64,000 bases of DNA from a bacterium (GTDB taxonomy: Bacteria > Bacillota > Bacilli > Lactobacillales > Streptococcaceae). This document shows, piece after piece, positions 39,919 through 48,545 of the stretch (the first letter of the stretch is position 1; each line of letters opens with the position of its first letter). Location of the stretch: assembly GCA_905221105.1 (NCBI GenBank), contig CAJNBW010000001.1, positions 482,384 to 546,383 on the forward strand, given 5' to 3'. The notes below the pieces were generated by a model, which saw only the letters and a program-made list of their open reading frames with translations, made no database searches and was not told where the DNA came from. The position numbers were made by a program, and so were the translations under genes.

Positions 39919-39973
39919 ATCATACCATTTTTTCAAAATTTTTCAAGACAAAAGAAGAAATTTTCTGAATTTT
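39919..39973 (-). promoter_or_regulatory. ilvB promoter with CodY box
   Basis: Minus strand TTGAAA (39941-39946), 16-base spacer, TATGAT (39919-39924). At 39959-39973 the plus strand reads AATTTTCTGAATTTT, 13 of 15 matches to the CodY consensus AATTTTCWGAAAATT, 12 bases upstream of the -35. Repression in amino-acid-rich conditions is expected. Confidence 0.75.
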
Positions 39974-40044
39974 CTATTTTAACGTTTATTTATGAATGTT
40001 ATTTTTGTTTTTATTAAAAAGATACCGATTTCATTTACTTAAAA

Positions 40045-40072
40045 AGAAAAAAGAACTGATTTCTCAGTCCTT
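40045..40072 (-). terminator. fakA terminator
   Basis: Minus strand GGACTGA-GAAA-TCAGTTC followed by TTTTTTC. Confidence 0.85.
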
Positions 40073-40080
40073 CATTAATC

Positions 40081-41748
40081 TTATTCCACACTAAATAGGT
40101 ATGGGTAAACTGGTTGTTGTCCTCGGTGGATTTCGACTTCAACGTCTTCGAATTCTTCTGCGATTTCTTGAGCAATTTCATTAGCAAGTTCTTCGCTTCC
40201 GTCTTCACCGACATAGAAGGTTACGATTTCACTATCTTCATCCAACATATGTTTCAAGGTTTCTGTCAAGGTTTGGTGCATATCAGGGTTTGACACGAGA
40301 ATTTTCCCATCGACCATACCAAGATTATCGTTTTCATGGATTTCTAAGCCATCAATCGTTGTATCACGGACAGCTGTTGTGACGCTTCCGCTAACGACAT
40401 CGCTAAGGGCTGCAGTCATACGCTCTTGGTTTTCTTCGATTGACTTACTTGGATCAAAGGCAAGAAGACTAGTCAACCCTTGAGGAAGAGTACGAGCTTC
40501 CACCACTACTGCTGGTTGTTCCAAAACTTCTGCTGCAGATTGAGCTGCCATGAAGATATTTTTATTGTTTGGCAAGAAGATAATATTACGAGCGTTAACC
40601 TGTTCAACAGCCTTGATAAAGTCTTCTGTTGAAGGATTCATGGTTTGACCGCCTTCGATAACATAATCCACACCTTGAGAACGGAAGATGTCTGCTAAAC
40701 CTTTACCAGCCACCACAGCAACCAAAGCATACTCTTTTTCTTCAGCTGGTTTGCTAACTTGGGCAGCTTCTTTCTCAACCTGTGCTTCATGTTGGTTACG
40801 CATGTTGTCAACTTTTACCTTGACTAAACTACCATATTTGAGACCTTCTTGCATAACAAGTCCTGGATCTTCTGTATGGACATGGACTTTGACAATTTCA
40901 TCATCGTTGACAACAAGGAGAGAATCTCCAAGTTCATTCAAGTAGTTACGGAATTCGTCGTAGTCAAAATCTTTGGCATAGGTTGGACCTTGCTTAAGAG
41001 CTACCATGATTTCAGTACAGTAACCAAACGTGATGTCCTCAGTCGCTACGTGACCAGCTACAGACTTATGATGCTCCGCATTGATCATTTCACTCATGTT
41101 AGCAGGAGTGGCTACAAAGTCCTCAGATGCAATATATTCGCCAGTAAGGGCTGAAAGGAAACCTTCGTAGATGAAGACCAGGCCTTGACCACCTGAGTCC
41201 ACAACGCCAACTTCCTTCAAAACTGGAAGCATGTCTGGCGTTTTAGCAAGAGCTGTTTTAGCACCTTCTAAAGCTGCACGCATTACTTCAACAGCGTCAT
41301 CTGTTTGCTCAGCTTTTTTCTTAGCACCGATAGCAGCACCACGAGAAACTGTCAAAATCGTTCCTTCAACTGGCTTCATAACGGCCTTATAGGCAACTTC
41401 CACACCTGATTGGAAGGCAAGAGCCAAATCTTGACCTGTTAACTCGTCTTTATCCTTGATGGCTTGTGAAAATCCGCGGAAAAGCTGAGACGTAATGACA
41501 CCTGAGTTTCCACGCGCACCCATCAAAAGCCCTTTAGCAAGAATGCTCGCTACTTCTCCAACTGTAGAAGCTGGCTTATCTGCAACTTCTTTAGCACCAT
41601 TTTCAATGGTCATTCCCATATTTGTCCCAGTATCTCCATCTGGAACCGGAAAAACGTTTAATGAATTGACATATTCAGCTTGCTTATTCAAGCGAGTTGA
41701 TGCAGCCTGCACCATTTCTTGAAATAAGCTAGTAGTAATTTTTGACAC
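40081..41748 (-). CDS. fakA: Fatty acid kinase, ATP-binding subunit FakA (DAK2/DegV-linked)
   Basis: Cytoplasmic kinase domain protein that, with a FakB (DegV-fold) partner, phosphorylates exogenous fatty acids to acyl-phosphate. 555 residues. The N-terminal DhaL/DAK2 domain (about 1-200) shows FPVPDGDTGTNM (about 33-44), with the Mg-binding aspartates, and GARGNSGVI (about 77). The C-terminal part is the FakA-specific domain. It lies two bases after an Asp23-family gene, the usual firmicute pairing. No FakB is in this window. Confidence 0.92.
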   Translation of the reverse strand: MSKITTSLFQEMVQAASTRLNKQAEYVNSLNVFPVPDGDTGTNMGMTIENGAKEVADKPASTVGEVASILAKGLLMGARGNSGVITSQLFRGFSQAIKDKDELTGQDLALAFQSGVEVAYKAVMKPVEGTILTVSRGAAIGAKKKAEQTDDAVEVMRAALEGAKTALAKTPDMLPVLKEVGVVDSGGQGLVFIYEGFLSALTGEYIASEDFVATPANMSEMINAEHHKSVAGHVATEDITFGYCTEIMVALKQGPTYAKDFDYDEFRNYLNELGDSLLVVNDDEIVKVHVHTEDPGLVMQEGLKYGSLVKVKVDNMRNQHEAQVEKEAAQVSKPAEEKEYALVAVVAGKGLADIFRSQGVDYVIEGGQTMNPSTEDFIKAVEQVNARNIIFLPNNKNIFMAAQSAAEVLEQPAVVVEARTLPQGLTSLLAFDPSKSIEENQERMTAALSDVVSGSVTTAVRDTTIDGLEIHENDNLGMVDGKILVSNPDMHQTLTETLKHMLDEDSEIVTFYVGEDGSEELANEIAQEIAEEFEDVEVEIHRGQQPVYPYLFSVE

Positions 41749-41750
41749 GG

Positions 41751-42116
41751 TTATTCTCCTACAACTTTGATATTTTGAATGTAGACATTTACAGTCTGAG
41801 CAGTAATTCCAAGTTGGTTTTCCAAACTAAAACGAACACGCTCTTGAATGTTTTTTGACACTTCGCTAATCTTTGTTCCGTAGCTCAACACGGTATATAC
41901 ATCAACTGCAATACTGCCATCTTCGGCCGCCTTTACGACGACACCTTTAGAATAATTTTCCTTACCTAGAAGGGCTTGGAAGTTATCTTTGAGGGCATTT
42001 TTACTAGCCATACCGACCACACCAAAAATCTCAGTTGCTGCTCCACCTACGACGGTTGCAATCACTTCATCTGTTAGTTCGATTTGACCATCTTTTGTAT
42101 TAATTTTTACAGTCAT
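41751..42116 (-). CDS. Asp23/Gls24 family envelope stress protein (YloU-like)
   Basis: 121-residue cytoplasmic Asp23-domain protein (INTKDGQIELTDEVIATVV at the start, VVVKAAEDGSIAVDVYTVLSYG in the middle). The family is membrane-associated and linked to envelope homeostasis in staphylococci. It is the first gene of the pair with fakA; the conserved neighbourhood with rpmB upstream is typical. Exact role here unknown. Confidence 0.9.
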   Translation of the reverse strand: MTVKINTKDGQIELTDEVIATVVGGAATEIFGVVGMASKNALKDNFQALLGKENYSKGVVVKAAEDGSIAVDVYTVLSYGTKISEVSKNIQERVRFSLENQLGITAQTVNVYIQNIKVVGE

Positions 42117-42236
42117 CCTTTTTACCTCAACTAGTTGATACTCTATTTTATCATATTTCAGCCCAAGTGTAAAAGCAGAATACTGTATCAGCGGATATTT
42201 ACTCTATTTTTCAAATGATTTTATACCTACAGTAAA

Positions 42237-42262
42237 AGAAAAAAGACCCTAAGGTCTCCTTA
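42237..42262 (-). terminator. rpmB terminator
   Basis: Minus strand AGACC-TTA-GGGTCT followed by TTTTTTC. Confidence 0.8.
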
Positions 42263-42271
42263 CTTTTATTA

Positions 42272-42460
42272 TTAAACGCGTTCAACTTTACCTGATTTCA
42301 AAGCACGAGCTGAAGCCCAAACTTTTTTAGGTTTACCATCGATAAGAACAGTAACTTTTTGAAGGTTTGGTTTTACGGCACGTTTTGTTTGGTTCATCGC
42401 GTGTGAACGGTTGTTTCCTGATACAGTCTTACGACCTGTAAAGTAACATACTTTAGCCAT
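42272..42460 (-). CDS. rpmB: 50S ribosomal protein L28 (bL28)
   Basis: Large-subunit protein, 62 residues. It starts [20 protein letters not shown] and ends [10 protein letters not shown], as in firmicute L28. It lacks the CxxC zinc pairs found in some paralogues, so it is the zinc-free form. Single-gene transcript with its own promoter and terminator. Confidence 0.97.
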   Translation of the reverse strand: MAKVCYFTGRKTVSGNNRSHAMNQTKRAVKPNLQKVTVLIDGKPKKVWASARALKSGKVERV

Positions 42461-42518
42461 TGTGTTTTCCTCCTATTAGATCTAATATAGCGGATGTGCT
42501 AGCACCACATACCGTACT

Positions 42519-42547
42519 ATGTTATCACACTTTCTTCATTTTTGCAA
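42519..42547 (-). promoter_or_regulatory. rpmB promoter
   Basis: Minus strand TTGCAA, 17-base spacer, TAACAT. The roughly 55-base leader contains the palindrome TGCTAGCA. Confidence 0.7.
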
Positions 42548-42565
42548 GGGAATTGGAATATTTTT

Positions 42566-43240
42566 TTATTTAACGTAGACAATCCCCAACTTTCCAAAAG
42601 CCACATCTCCACGGATAATCAAAGTTTTACTGGTTGGAGCTAGAGAAGTATCTGCCTTGGCTACACCACAGAAAGTTTCTACCTTCAAATCCACTCGCCA
42701 ATGTTGGGGAACATAGATAATTGCATTGCCAAAACCAACTTCTACTTTCAGGGTTGCAGTATCTCCTAAAATCTCTGCATTGTCATAATATATCTTAGCA
42801 TTGCCAAAACCAACTTCTACTTGGTCTTCTACCAATTCTTGGTTTTGCTTGTAGAAAGTCCCAGTCCCAAAAGCGACTTCCTTATCTGTAAGAATGGTCT
42901 TTTCACCATCATACCACCATTTTTTCCCATTCCAAGTTCTGTTAGAATGAGTAAGTGCGTTGACACCCAGTACGATTAAAATACTAGCCCAGAATAGTGA
43001 CTGATTTGGAATCGGTAAAATATCATAAAAGTGGTTAGCAATCATTAAGGCTACTAAAGCTGTAAAAGAGGCTGAAGTTAAGTGGTGACGCAACAAAGCT
43101 TTAATTGAGTGGTAGGCAAAAAAAGCAATACCAATCAAGGGCCAAATTTGCCCCCCCAGAGAAGGGATTCCAAAATTTCCTTGCAACAAAATCCAGGCCG
43201 CTAAAACCAATAAAACAATACCAAATGCTTTCTTTTTCAT
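42566..43240 (-). CDS. LiaF-like membrane protein
   Basis: 224-residue protein with four hydrophobic segments in the first half (about 5-20, 28-45, 55-72, 80-97) and a C-terminal LiaF/DUF2154-like beta region with repeated VEVGFGNA-type strands (about 143-205: QVEVGFGNAKIYYD, KVEVGFGNAIIYVP, DVAFGKLGIVYV). The architecture resembles LiaF, the inhibitor of the LiaSR envelope-stress system. It follows a LytTR regulator by four bases, so it is a likely membrane sensor or inhibitor for that regulator (inference). Confidence 0.78.
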   Translation of the reverse strand: MKKKAFGIVLLVLAAWILLQGNFGIPSLGGQIWPLIGIAFFAYHSIKALLRHHLTSASFTALVALMIANHFYDILPIPNQSLFWASILIVLGVNALTHSNRTWNGKKWWYDGEKTILTDKEVAFGTGTFYKQNQELVEDQVEVGFGNAKIYYDNAEILGDTATLKVEVGFGNAIIYVPQHWRVDLKVETFCGVAKADTSLAPTSKTLIIRGDVAFGKLGIVYVK

Positions 43241-43244
43241 GTTC

Positions 43245-43691
43245 TTACCTCATGTTTCTTAGATTTTCTTTTAGGAGGGATTGGTAATGCCGTGACACAT
43301 GAACCTCCTTGTGAGTCTGATAAAAGGAAATGGTGCCCGTTCCTGAAAAGGACTTGTCCACCGAATAGATTTGCCGAATATTAGCAATAGTTGACTTGGA
43401 TACCCGACTGAAATAGCGAGGAAGGATAGCCTCTAACTCATAGAGTTTAAGCCGAACCTCGTAGGCATCTTTCTGGGTATGGGCGTAAATCTTGTTCCCT
43501 TCTGTCTCAAAGAAGAGAATTTCCGACAAGTCCAGATAATATTCACCCGTCCCTTTGTAAAAAATCAACCTAGGAGACTTGGACTCTTGCAAGAGTCGCT
43601 GTAAATCCGCAATTTCATCTGTCAAAGCCGCTGCCTTGATGACAATTTCAGTTTCCTCTAAATTGCTATCAATTTCGATTCGTAACTTCAT
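43245..43691 (-). CDS. LytTR-family DNA-binding regulator
   Basis: 148-residue cytoplasmic protein with an N-terminal region of about 45 residues and a C-terminal LytTR domain (about 48-145: LDLSEILFFETEGNKIYAHT, then FSRVSKSTIANIRQI). It has no receiver domain, so it is not a two-component regulator. Paired with a membrane protein it fits the LytTR regulatory system layout (HdrRM/BrsRM type in S. mutans). Its promoter is preceded by two direct repeats 21 bases apart, the spacing used by ComE and BlpR, so autoregulation is likely. Confidence 0.85.
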   Translation of the reverse strand: MKLRIEIDSNLEETEIVIKAAALTDEIADLQRLLQESKSPRLIFYKGTGEYYLDLSEILFFETEGNKIYAHTQKDAYEVRLKLYELEAILPRYFSRVSKSTIANIRQIYSVDKSFSGTGTISFYQTHKEVHVSRHYQSLLKENLRNMR

Positions 43692-43711
43692 TCCATCTCC
43701 TTTCTGACTCT

Positions 43712-43781
43712 ACTATATCAAAGCCAAAATAAGAAAACAAGAGCAAAAAAGCAAGTGGTTACTTTAGGCACGTAAGTGGTT
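43712..43781 (-). promoter_or_regulatory. LytTR-type direct repeats and promoter
   Basis: Minus strand, in order: AACCACTT (43774-43781), 13 bases, AACCACTT (43753-43760), 12 bases, TTGTTT as -35 (43735-43740), 17 bases, TATAGT as -10 (43712-43717). The repeats start 21 bases apart, two helical turns. Confidence 0.65.
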
Positions 43782-43804
43782 GTAAGGCTACCTTAACTTA
43801 CAGG

Positions 43805-44323
43805 TCAAAACAGAAAGAAAATCACACCCCACACAAGTCCGCAAGCATAACCAACCAAGACATCCTTGGGATAATGGACGCCACCTAGGACTCTTACTAG
43901 ACCGAGGAGGACTGACAAGACCAACAAGATAACCCCTACGGATAGACTCGCATGTAAGCATGCCATGGAGATAATGGTTGCTGAAAAGACATGGCGACTA
44001 GGCATGGACTGACCAGGACTATCTCTGTCTAGTAGCGGGACAATTTCCCAAACTTCATAAGGCCTTGGAGCATTGAGTTTCTTACGGAGAAGGGACAAAA
44101 TTACAAAACCTGACGCAGGAACAAACACATACATCCAGACCTGTTTCCCAAGGCCTTCTTGGAGATAAGTAGTGGCTAACAAGGTCAGATAAACTATAGG
44201 CATAACTACTGTCATGAAGCGATTGAAAGCTCTCAGCAATCTCAGAAAGAGAGGATTATTTTTAATCTTACCAGCGATGTGGTCATACCATTCTTGATAA
44301 TTTTTCATATATTTTCTCATCAC
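43805..44323 (-). CDS. PAP2-family membrane phosphatase (second copy)
   Basis: 172-residue membrane protein with about five hydrophobic segments and the three PAP2 motifs: KKLNAPRPYE (about 90), MPSRHVFS (about 108) and RVLGGVHYPKDV (about 147). The first motif has Asn-Ala before the RP pair and motif 2 has PSRH, both accepted variants. Likely an undecaprenyl-pyrophosphate or lipid-phosphate phosphatase. It is more divergent than, and 44 residues shorter than, the ribU-linked copy. An alternative start one codon downstream (second Met) is possible. Confidence 0.85.
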   Translation of the reverse strand: MMRKYMKNYQEWYDHIAGKIKNNPLFLRLLRAFNRFMTVVMPIVYLTLLATTYLQEGLGKQVWMYVFVPASGFVILSLLRKKLNAPRPYEVWEIVPLLDRDSPGQSMPSRHVFSATIISMACLHASLSVGVILLVLSVLLGLVRVLGGVHYPKDVLVGYACGLVWGVIFFLF

Positions 44324-44403
44324 TTACTCAAATTTTGCTTACAGGGAAGCACTTTTCTTCTAGTATAGTGCAGAAAAAGAAGGCCGTCAAGCCTTCTTTG
44401 GGT

Positions 44404-46164
44404 TTATTCTTCTACTTCGTCTTCTGTAAATTGACTGTTATAGAGGTCAGCATAGAAGCCAGCTTGTGCCATTAGCTCATCATGATTGCCTTGCTCGATG
44501 ATATTGCCATCTTTCATGACAAGAATCAAGTCAGCATTTCGGATAGTAGACAAGCGGTGAGCGATGACAAAGGAAGTTCTTCCCTCCATCAATCGGTCCA
44601 TGGCTTTCTGGATCAATTCCTCTGTACGGGTATCAACCGAAGAGGTCGCCTCATCTAGGATTAGGAGTGGCGCATCTTTCAGCAAAGCACGAGCAATAGT
44701 TAAAAGTTGTTTTTGTCCGACAGACAAGGTCACTGTATCGTCCAAGACAGTATCGTAACCATCTGGCAGCGTCATGATAAAGTGGTGAATCCCTACAGCC
44801 TTGCTGGCTTCAATCACGCGCTCATCACTAATACCTGTTTGGTTATAGATAAGATTGTCGCGAATGGTTCCTTCAAAGAGCCAGGTGTCCTGCAAGACCA
44901 TTGAAAAGGCATCGTGTACTTCCGAACGCTTCATTTCCTTGGTATCCACACCATCAATGCGGATACTTCCCTTATCAATCTCATAGAACTTCATCAAAAG
45001 ATTGACAATAGTTGTCTTCCCAGCTCCAGTAGGACCGACAATGGCAACCTTTTGACCTGCATGAGCGGTCGCAGAAAAGTCATGGATGATGGTTCGCTCT
45101 GGTGTGTAGCCAAAGGAAACTCGATCAAAGACTACTTGACCTTTCATAGCGCTCAATTGTCTTTCTTTATGGGATTCATCTTCCATTTCCTCTTCACTTA
45201 AGAATTCGAAGACACGACCCATGGCTGCGCTAGCCTGCTGCAAACTAGTAATCCCTTGAGCAATTTGCGAAAGGGGCTGAGAAAAGATACGAACGTAGGC
45301 CATAAAGGCAACGATAATCCCGATACTAATCTGCCCATTCAAGGCCAAGGCTGCACCGACGATAATCACTAAGGCATAGCTAAAGTTCCCAATGAACATC
45401 ATAATCGGCATCATAATCCCTGAAATAAATTGAGATTTCCAGATACTATCATACAGACGATGGTTTAATGTCGCAAATTCTTCTTTGGTGCTCTCAATAG
45501 CATTGTAACTGGTCACCACATTATGACCAGAGTACATTTCCTCCACATAGCCATTGACAGCTGCCAAATCCTGTTGCTGACTCTTAAAGAATCCCTGCGA
45601 TTTGCCCATAAAGACGGATACAAAGGCAAAACCGATAAGAGTTGAAACAACCGTCACCAAGGCTAAAATCCAGTTCATTCCAAACATGGTTACCAAGACT
45701 GCCACGACCAATAAAGTGGATGAAAGAACTGTTCCCAGACTTTGATTGAGGGATTGAGCTGCAGTGTCAACGTCATTGGTCACACGAGACAAGGTATCCC
45801 CCTGAGCATGTCCATCAAAATATCCTAATGGAAGACGATTAATTTTCTCTGCAATCGCTCTTCTCAAACGCTCTGAAAAACGTTGAATGGCTGTTGTAAA
45901 CAGAAAGGCCTGCAAATAATTTGATAGAAGCCCAATTACATAGATGACAGCCAAAAAACTACCAATAGCTGCAACCGCAGCGACATCCACACTTGTTTCT
46001 AGGCCACTTGCAATAATATTGGTCATTTCCTTGATACGAGTCGGCCCATAAACAGTAATGATATTGGATAGGATTGTTGCTAAAAAGGCGATTAGAAGGG
46101 CAAACTGGAGACCTGCAAGATAGGGTTTACTCTGTTCCCAGAGCGACAGTTTTTTATTTTCCAT
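44404..46164 (-). CDS. Heterodimeric ABC exporter, subunit 2
   Basis: ABC exporter half with six membrane segments (about 20-310) and a C-terminal nucleotide-binding domain. The chosen start at 46164 (586 residues) has a GGAGG site and overlaps the end of subunit 1; a longer in-frame start 36 bases up is less likely. Walker A GPTGAGKTT (about 375), Walker B LLILDEATSSVD with the catalytic Glu, but the signature is TLSVGQKQ instead of LSGGQ. Subunit 1 has the reverse defect, so the pair has one canonical and one degenerate ATP site, like LmrCD. Substrate probably drugs or lipids. Confidence 0.92.
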   Translation of the reverse strand: MENKKLSLWEQSKPYLAGLQFALLIAFLATILSNIITVYGPTRIKEMTNIIASGLETSVDVAAVAAIGSFLAVIYVIGLLSNYLQAFLFTTAIQRFSERLRRAIAEKINRLPLGYFDGHAQGDTLSRVTNDVDTAAQSLNQSLGTVLSSTLLVVAVLVTMFGMNWILALVTVVSTLIGFAFVSVFMGKSQGFFKSQQQDLAAVNGYVEEMYSGHNVVTSYNAIESTKEEFATLNHRLYDSIWKSQFISGIMMPIMMFIGNFSYALVIIVGAALALNGQISIGIIVAFMAYVRIFSQPLSQIAQGITSLQQASAAMGRVFEFLSEEEMEDESHKERQLSAMKGQVVFDRVSFGYTPERTIIHDFSATAHAGQKVAIVGPTGAGKTTIVNLLMKFYEIDKGSIRIDGVDTKEMKRSEVHDAFSMVLQDTWLFEGTIRDNLIYNQTGISDERVIEASKAVGIHHFIMTLPDGYDTVLDDTVTLSVGQKQLLTIARALLKDAPLLILDEATSSVDTRTEELIQKAMDRLMEGRTSFVIAHRLSTIRNADLILVMKDGNIIEQGNHDELMAQAGFYADLYNSQFTEDEVEE

Positions 46165-47923
46165 GTTCCAATTCCTCCTTCGATAATTGTGAATAGGCAA
46201 TTTCTTGATAAACTTCGTTGGTAGCTAGAAGTTCCTTGTGGGTGCCTTGTCCCACGACTTTTCCTTGATCCAAGACCAAAATCAAATCTGCATCCATAAT
46301 GGTTGAAATACGTTGTGCGACGATGAGCTTGGTCATAGACTTGGTTTTCTCTGCTAGCTCTTGGCGTAGGACACGGTCTGTCTTATAGTCCAAGGCCGAG
46401 AAGGAGTCATCAAAGATGAGGATTTCTGGCTTCCGAGCCAAGGCACGAGCAATGGCCAGACGCTGTCTTTGTCCACCTGAGAAGTTGGTTCCTCCTTGGG
46501 CTACTTCTGACTCTAAGCCCGCTTCCTTGTCTTCGATAAAGTTCTTAGACTGGGCCAATTCCAAGGCTTGCCACATAGCCTCCTCACTAAGTGGTGTTTC
46601 TTGACTCTGTCCAAAGTCTAGATTGCCCTTGACATCACCTGAAAAGAGAACAGCTTTCTGAGGAATATAACCAACCTTGTTGCGCAAATCTTCCAAACCG
46701 TAATCTTGAACATTAACTCCGTCCACTAGAATTTCTCCTGCTGATACGTCATAGAAACGTGGAATCAGATTGACTAGAGTAGATTTACCAGAACCCGTTG
46801 AGCCGATAAAGGCAACTGTTTGGCCCGCTTCTGCTCTAAAGCTAACATGCTCGATAACTGGCTCCGAATTTGCCGCATAGCGGAAGGTCACATCCTTAAA
46901 CTCGACCTGACCTTTGAGGTTTTCATCAGCCAACTGCACTTGAGCAGGATTTTGAATAGAAGAATGCAAATCTAGAACCTGATTAATCCGCTTGGCAGAG
47001 ACCATGGTTCGAGGAAGAACGATGAAGAGCGCCCCCATGAGAAGGAAGCCTATGACAACCTGCATGGCATAAGACATGAAAACAATCATGTCACTAAAGA
47101 GAGGCAGACGCGCTGTCGGAGCAGCATCGTTAATCACATAGGCACCAATCCAGTAAATCGCCACACTCAAACCACTTGAAATCCCCATCATGATGGGATT
47201 CAAAATGGCCATGAGACGGTTGACAAACAAATTCAAGCGTGTCAGTTCATCATTTGCAGCTGCAAATTTTTCATCTTGGTACTTTTCAGCATTGTAGGCA
47301 CGAACGACGCGAATACCTGTTAAACTTTCACGAGTGATGCTATTCAGTTTATCAGTCAAACTTTGAATCAAGGACTGTTTTGGAAAGGCTAGCGTCATCA
47401 AAACTGTTGTCATCAAAACATTGACAATCACTGCCACAAGAACAGCCCAGAGCCAGTATTCCGAATGGCCTAAAATCTTCCCGATAGCCCAAATAGCCAT
47501 AATCGGACCACGCGTCACCACTTGCAAGCCCATGGTGATCAGCATCTGAACTTGGGTAATATCATTAGTGGTACGAGTTAGGAGGCTTGGAATAGAGAAT
47601 TTCTTAATCTCTGTCTGCGAGTAATCCAAAACTCGGTTAAAAATATCACTTCTCAGCCTACTAGTATAGGAAGCAGCCACTCTGGATGCAAAAAATCCAA
47701 CTGCGACTGCGGACAAGAAGGCAAAAAAGGACATTCCGACCATCATACCTGCTGGTTCCCATAACTCATCCAAGTTGGTTCCTTGACTTCCCAGCAAATC
47801 CGTAATTTTCGAGATATAGGTCGGAACTTCCAACTCTAGATAGACCGAAAAGCAGGTAAAGAGAATGGCTAGTAAAATCATCCCCCATTCTTTTCTACTA
47901 ATTCGCTTAGCTAATTTCTTCAT
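46154..47923 (-). CDS. Heterodimeric ABC exporter, subunit 1
   Basis: 589-residue ABC exporter half: transmembrane domain (about 15-320), nucleotide-binding domain after it. Walker A GSTGSGKST (about 372), canonical signature NFSGGQRQR, but Walker B reads LIFDDSFSALD, with Asp in place of the catalytic Glu. That is the hallmark of the non-canonical half of heterodimeric multidrug exporters. The start lies 16 bases inside the marR gene's end, so regulator and exporter are coupled. Confidence 0.92.
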   Translation of the reverse strand: MKKLAKRISRKEWGMILLAILFTCFSVYLELEVPTYISKITDLLGSQGTNLDELWEPAGMMVGMSFFAFLSAVAVGFFASRVAASYTSRLRSDIFNRVLDYSQTEIKKFSIPSLLTRTTNDITQVQMLITMGLQVVTRGPIMAIWAIGKILGHSEYWLWAVLVAVIVNVLMTTVLMTLAFPKQSLIQSLTDKLNSITRESLTGIRVVRAYNAEKYQDEKFAAANDELTRLNLFVNRLMAILNPIMMGISSGLSVAIYWIGAYVINDAAPTARLPLFSDMIVFMSYAMQVVIGFLLMGALFIVLPRTMVSAKRINQVLDLHSSIQNPAQVQLADENLKGQVEFKDVTFRYAANSEPVIEHVSFRAEAGQTVAFIGSTGSGKSTLVNLIPRFYDVSAGEILVDGVNVQDYGLEDLRNKVGYIPQKAVLFSGDVKGNLDFGQSQETPLSEEAMWQALELAQSKNFIEDKEAGLESEVAQGGTNFSGGQRQRLAIARALARKPEILIFDDSFSALDYKTDRVLRQELAEKTKSMTKLIVAQRISTIMDADLILVLDQGKVVGQGTHKELLATNEVYQEIAYSQLSKEELEHGK

Positions 47924-48368
47924 TATCTCCTCCTATTCTCTTGATATTTTCCTGTAGTTGATTGAGGACTTTCTCAAAAATCAGTAATTCATCTTCATCA
48001 ATGTCTGCCATCAACTGGTTGTCAATGCGTTCAAAGAAGGCTTTAACCTGCTTCATTTGAGAACGCGATTTGTCCGTCAGACGAACAAACTTGGCCCGCC
48101 TATCACTTGGACTCGCCTCCAATTCCACTAAATTATTTTGCACCATGCGCTTGACCAAGTTACTCGCCACAGACTTGGTAATATTGAGTTCCTGCTCGAT
48201 ATCTTTAATCAAGACCAAGTTTTGGTTTTCCTCACGGCTATCCAAAAAACGTACAACCTGGCCTTGAGGTCCACCCATAAATTCAATGCCGCAACGCTTG
48301 GCTTCCTTTTGCACCATCAGATGAATCTGATGACCAAAACGCTTAAAGACCAACATCGGTTTATCCAT
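47907..48368 (-). CDS. MarR-family transcriptional repressor
   Basis: Winged-helix repressor, 153 residues from the chosen ATG at 48368 (AAAGGAATT site). A longer open frame to 48530 is rejected because it runs through the promoter and operators. The HTH lies about 55-80 (INTKSVASNLVKRMVQNN), followed by the wing LVELEASPSDRRAKFVRLT, with the family's conserved DRRAK. First gene of the operon with the ABC exporter. Probably relieved by the exporter's substrate. Confidence 0.92.
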   Translation of the reverse strand: MDKPMLVFKRFGHQIHLMVQKEAKRCGIEFMGGPQGQVVRFLDSREENQNLVLIKDIEQELNITKSVASNLVKRMVQNNLVELEASPSDRRAKFVRLTDKSRSQMKQVKAFFERIDNQLMADIDEDELLIFEKVLNQLQENIKRIGGDNEEIS

Positions 48369-48395
48369 ACTAATTCCTTTCAAATCATTATATTT

Positions 48396-48411
48396 AGTTC
48401 TCCTAGGAACT
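48396..48411. promoter_or_regulatory. MarR operator site 1
   Basis: AGTTCTCCTAGGAACT, an imperfect palindrome in the marR leader, starting 21 bases from site 2 (two helical turns). Confidence 0.75.
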
Positions 48412-48416
48412 AAATA

Positions 48417-48432
48417 AGTTTTCATGAGAACT
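48417..48432. promoter_or_regulatory. MarR operator site 2
   Basis: AGTTTTCATGAGAACT, directly downstream of the marR -10, where it would block initiation. Confidence 0.75.
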
Positions 48433-48460
48433 ATTTTACCACTTTGAAAAAAGATGTCAA
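48433..48460 (-). promoter_or_regulatory. marR operon promoter
   Basis: Minus strand TTGACA, 16-base spacer ending TGG, TAAAAT. Confidence 0.85.
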
Positions 48461-48466
48461 GAAAAA

Positions 48467-48482
48467 AGTTTCTTAGAGAACT
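48467..48482. promoter_or_regulatory. MarR operator site 3
   Basis: AGTTTCTTAGAGAACT, six bases upstream of the -35, 50 bases from site 2. Confidence 0.7.
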
Positions 48483-48494
48483 ATTTTCTTGATC

Positions 48495-48527
48495 AAAAAA
48501 ATCCCAAGTGATTTTCTCACTTAGGAT
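48495..48527 (-). terminator. yebC terminator
   Basis: Minus strand ATCCTAAGTGA, GAAAA loop, TCACTTGGGAT, then TTTTTTG. Confidence 0.85.
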
Positions 48528-48545
48528 CATGTTCTCTAGGTTAAA

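Noticed and set aside
47907..48530. Long version of the MarR gene starting at 48530
   Set aside because: The extra 54 residues would translate through the promoter and all three operators; the ATG at 48368 has a proper ribosome site.
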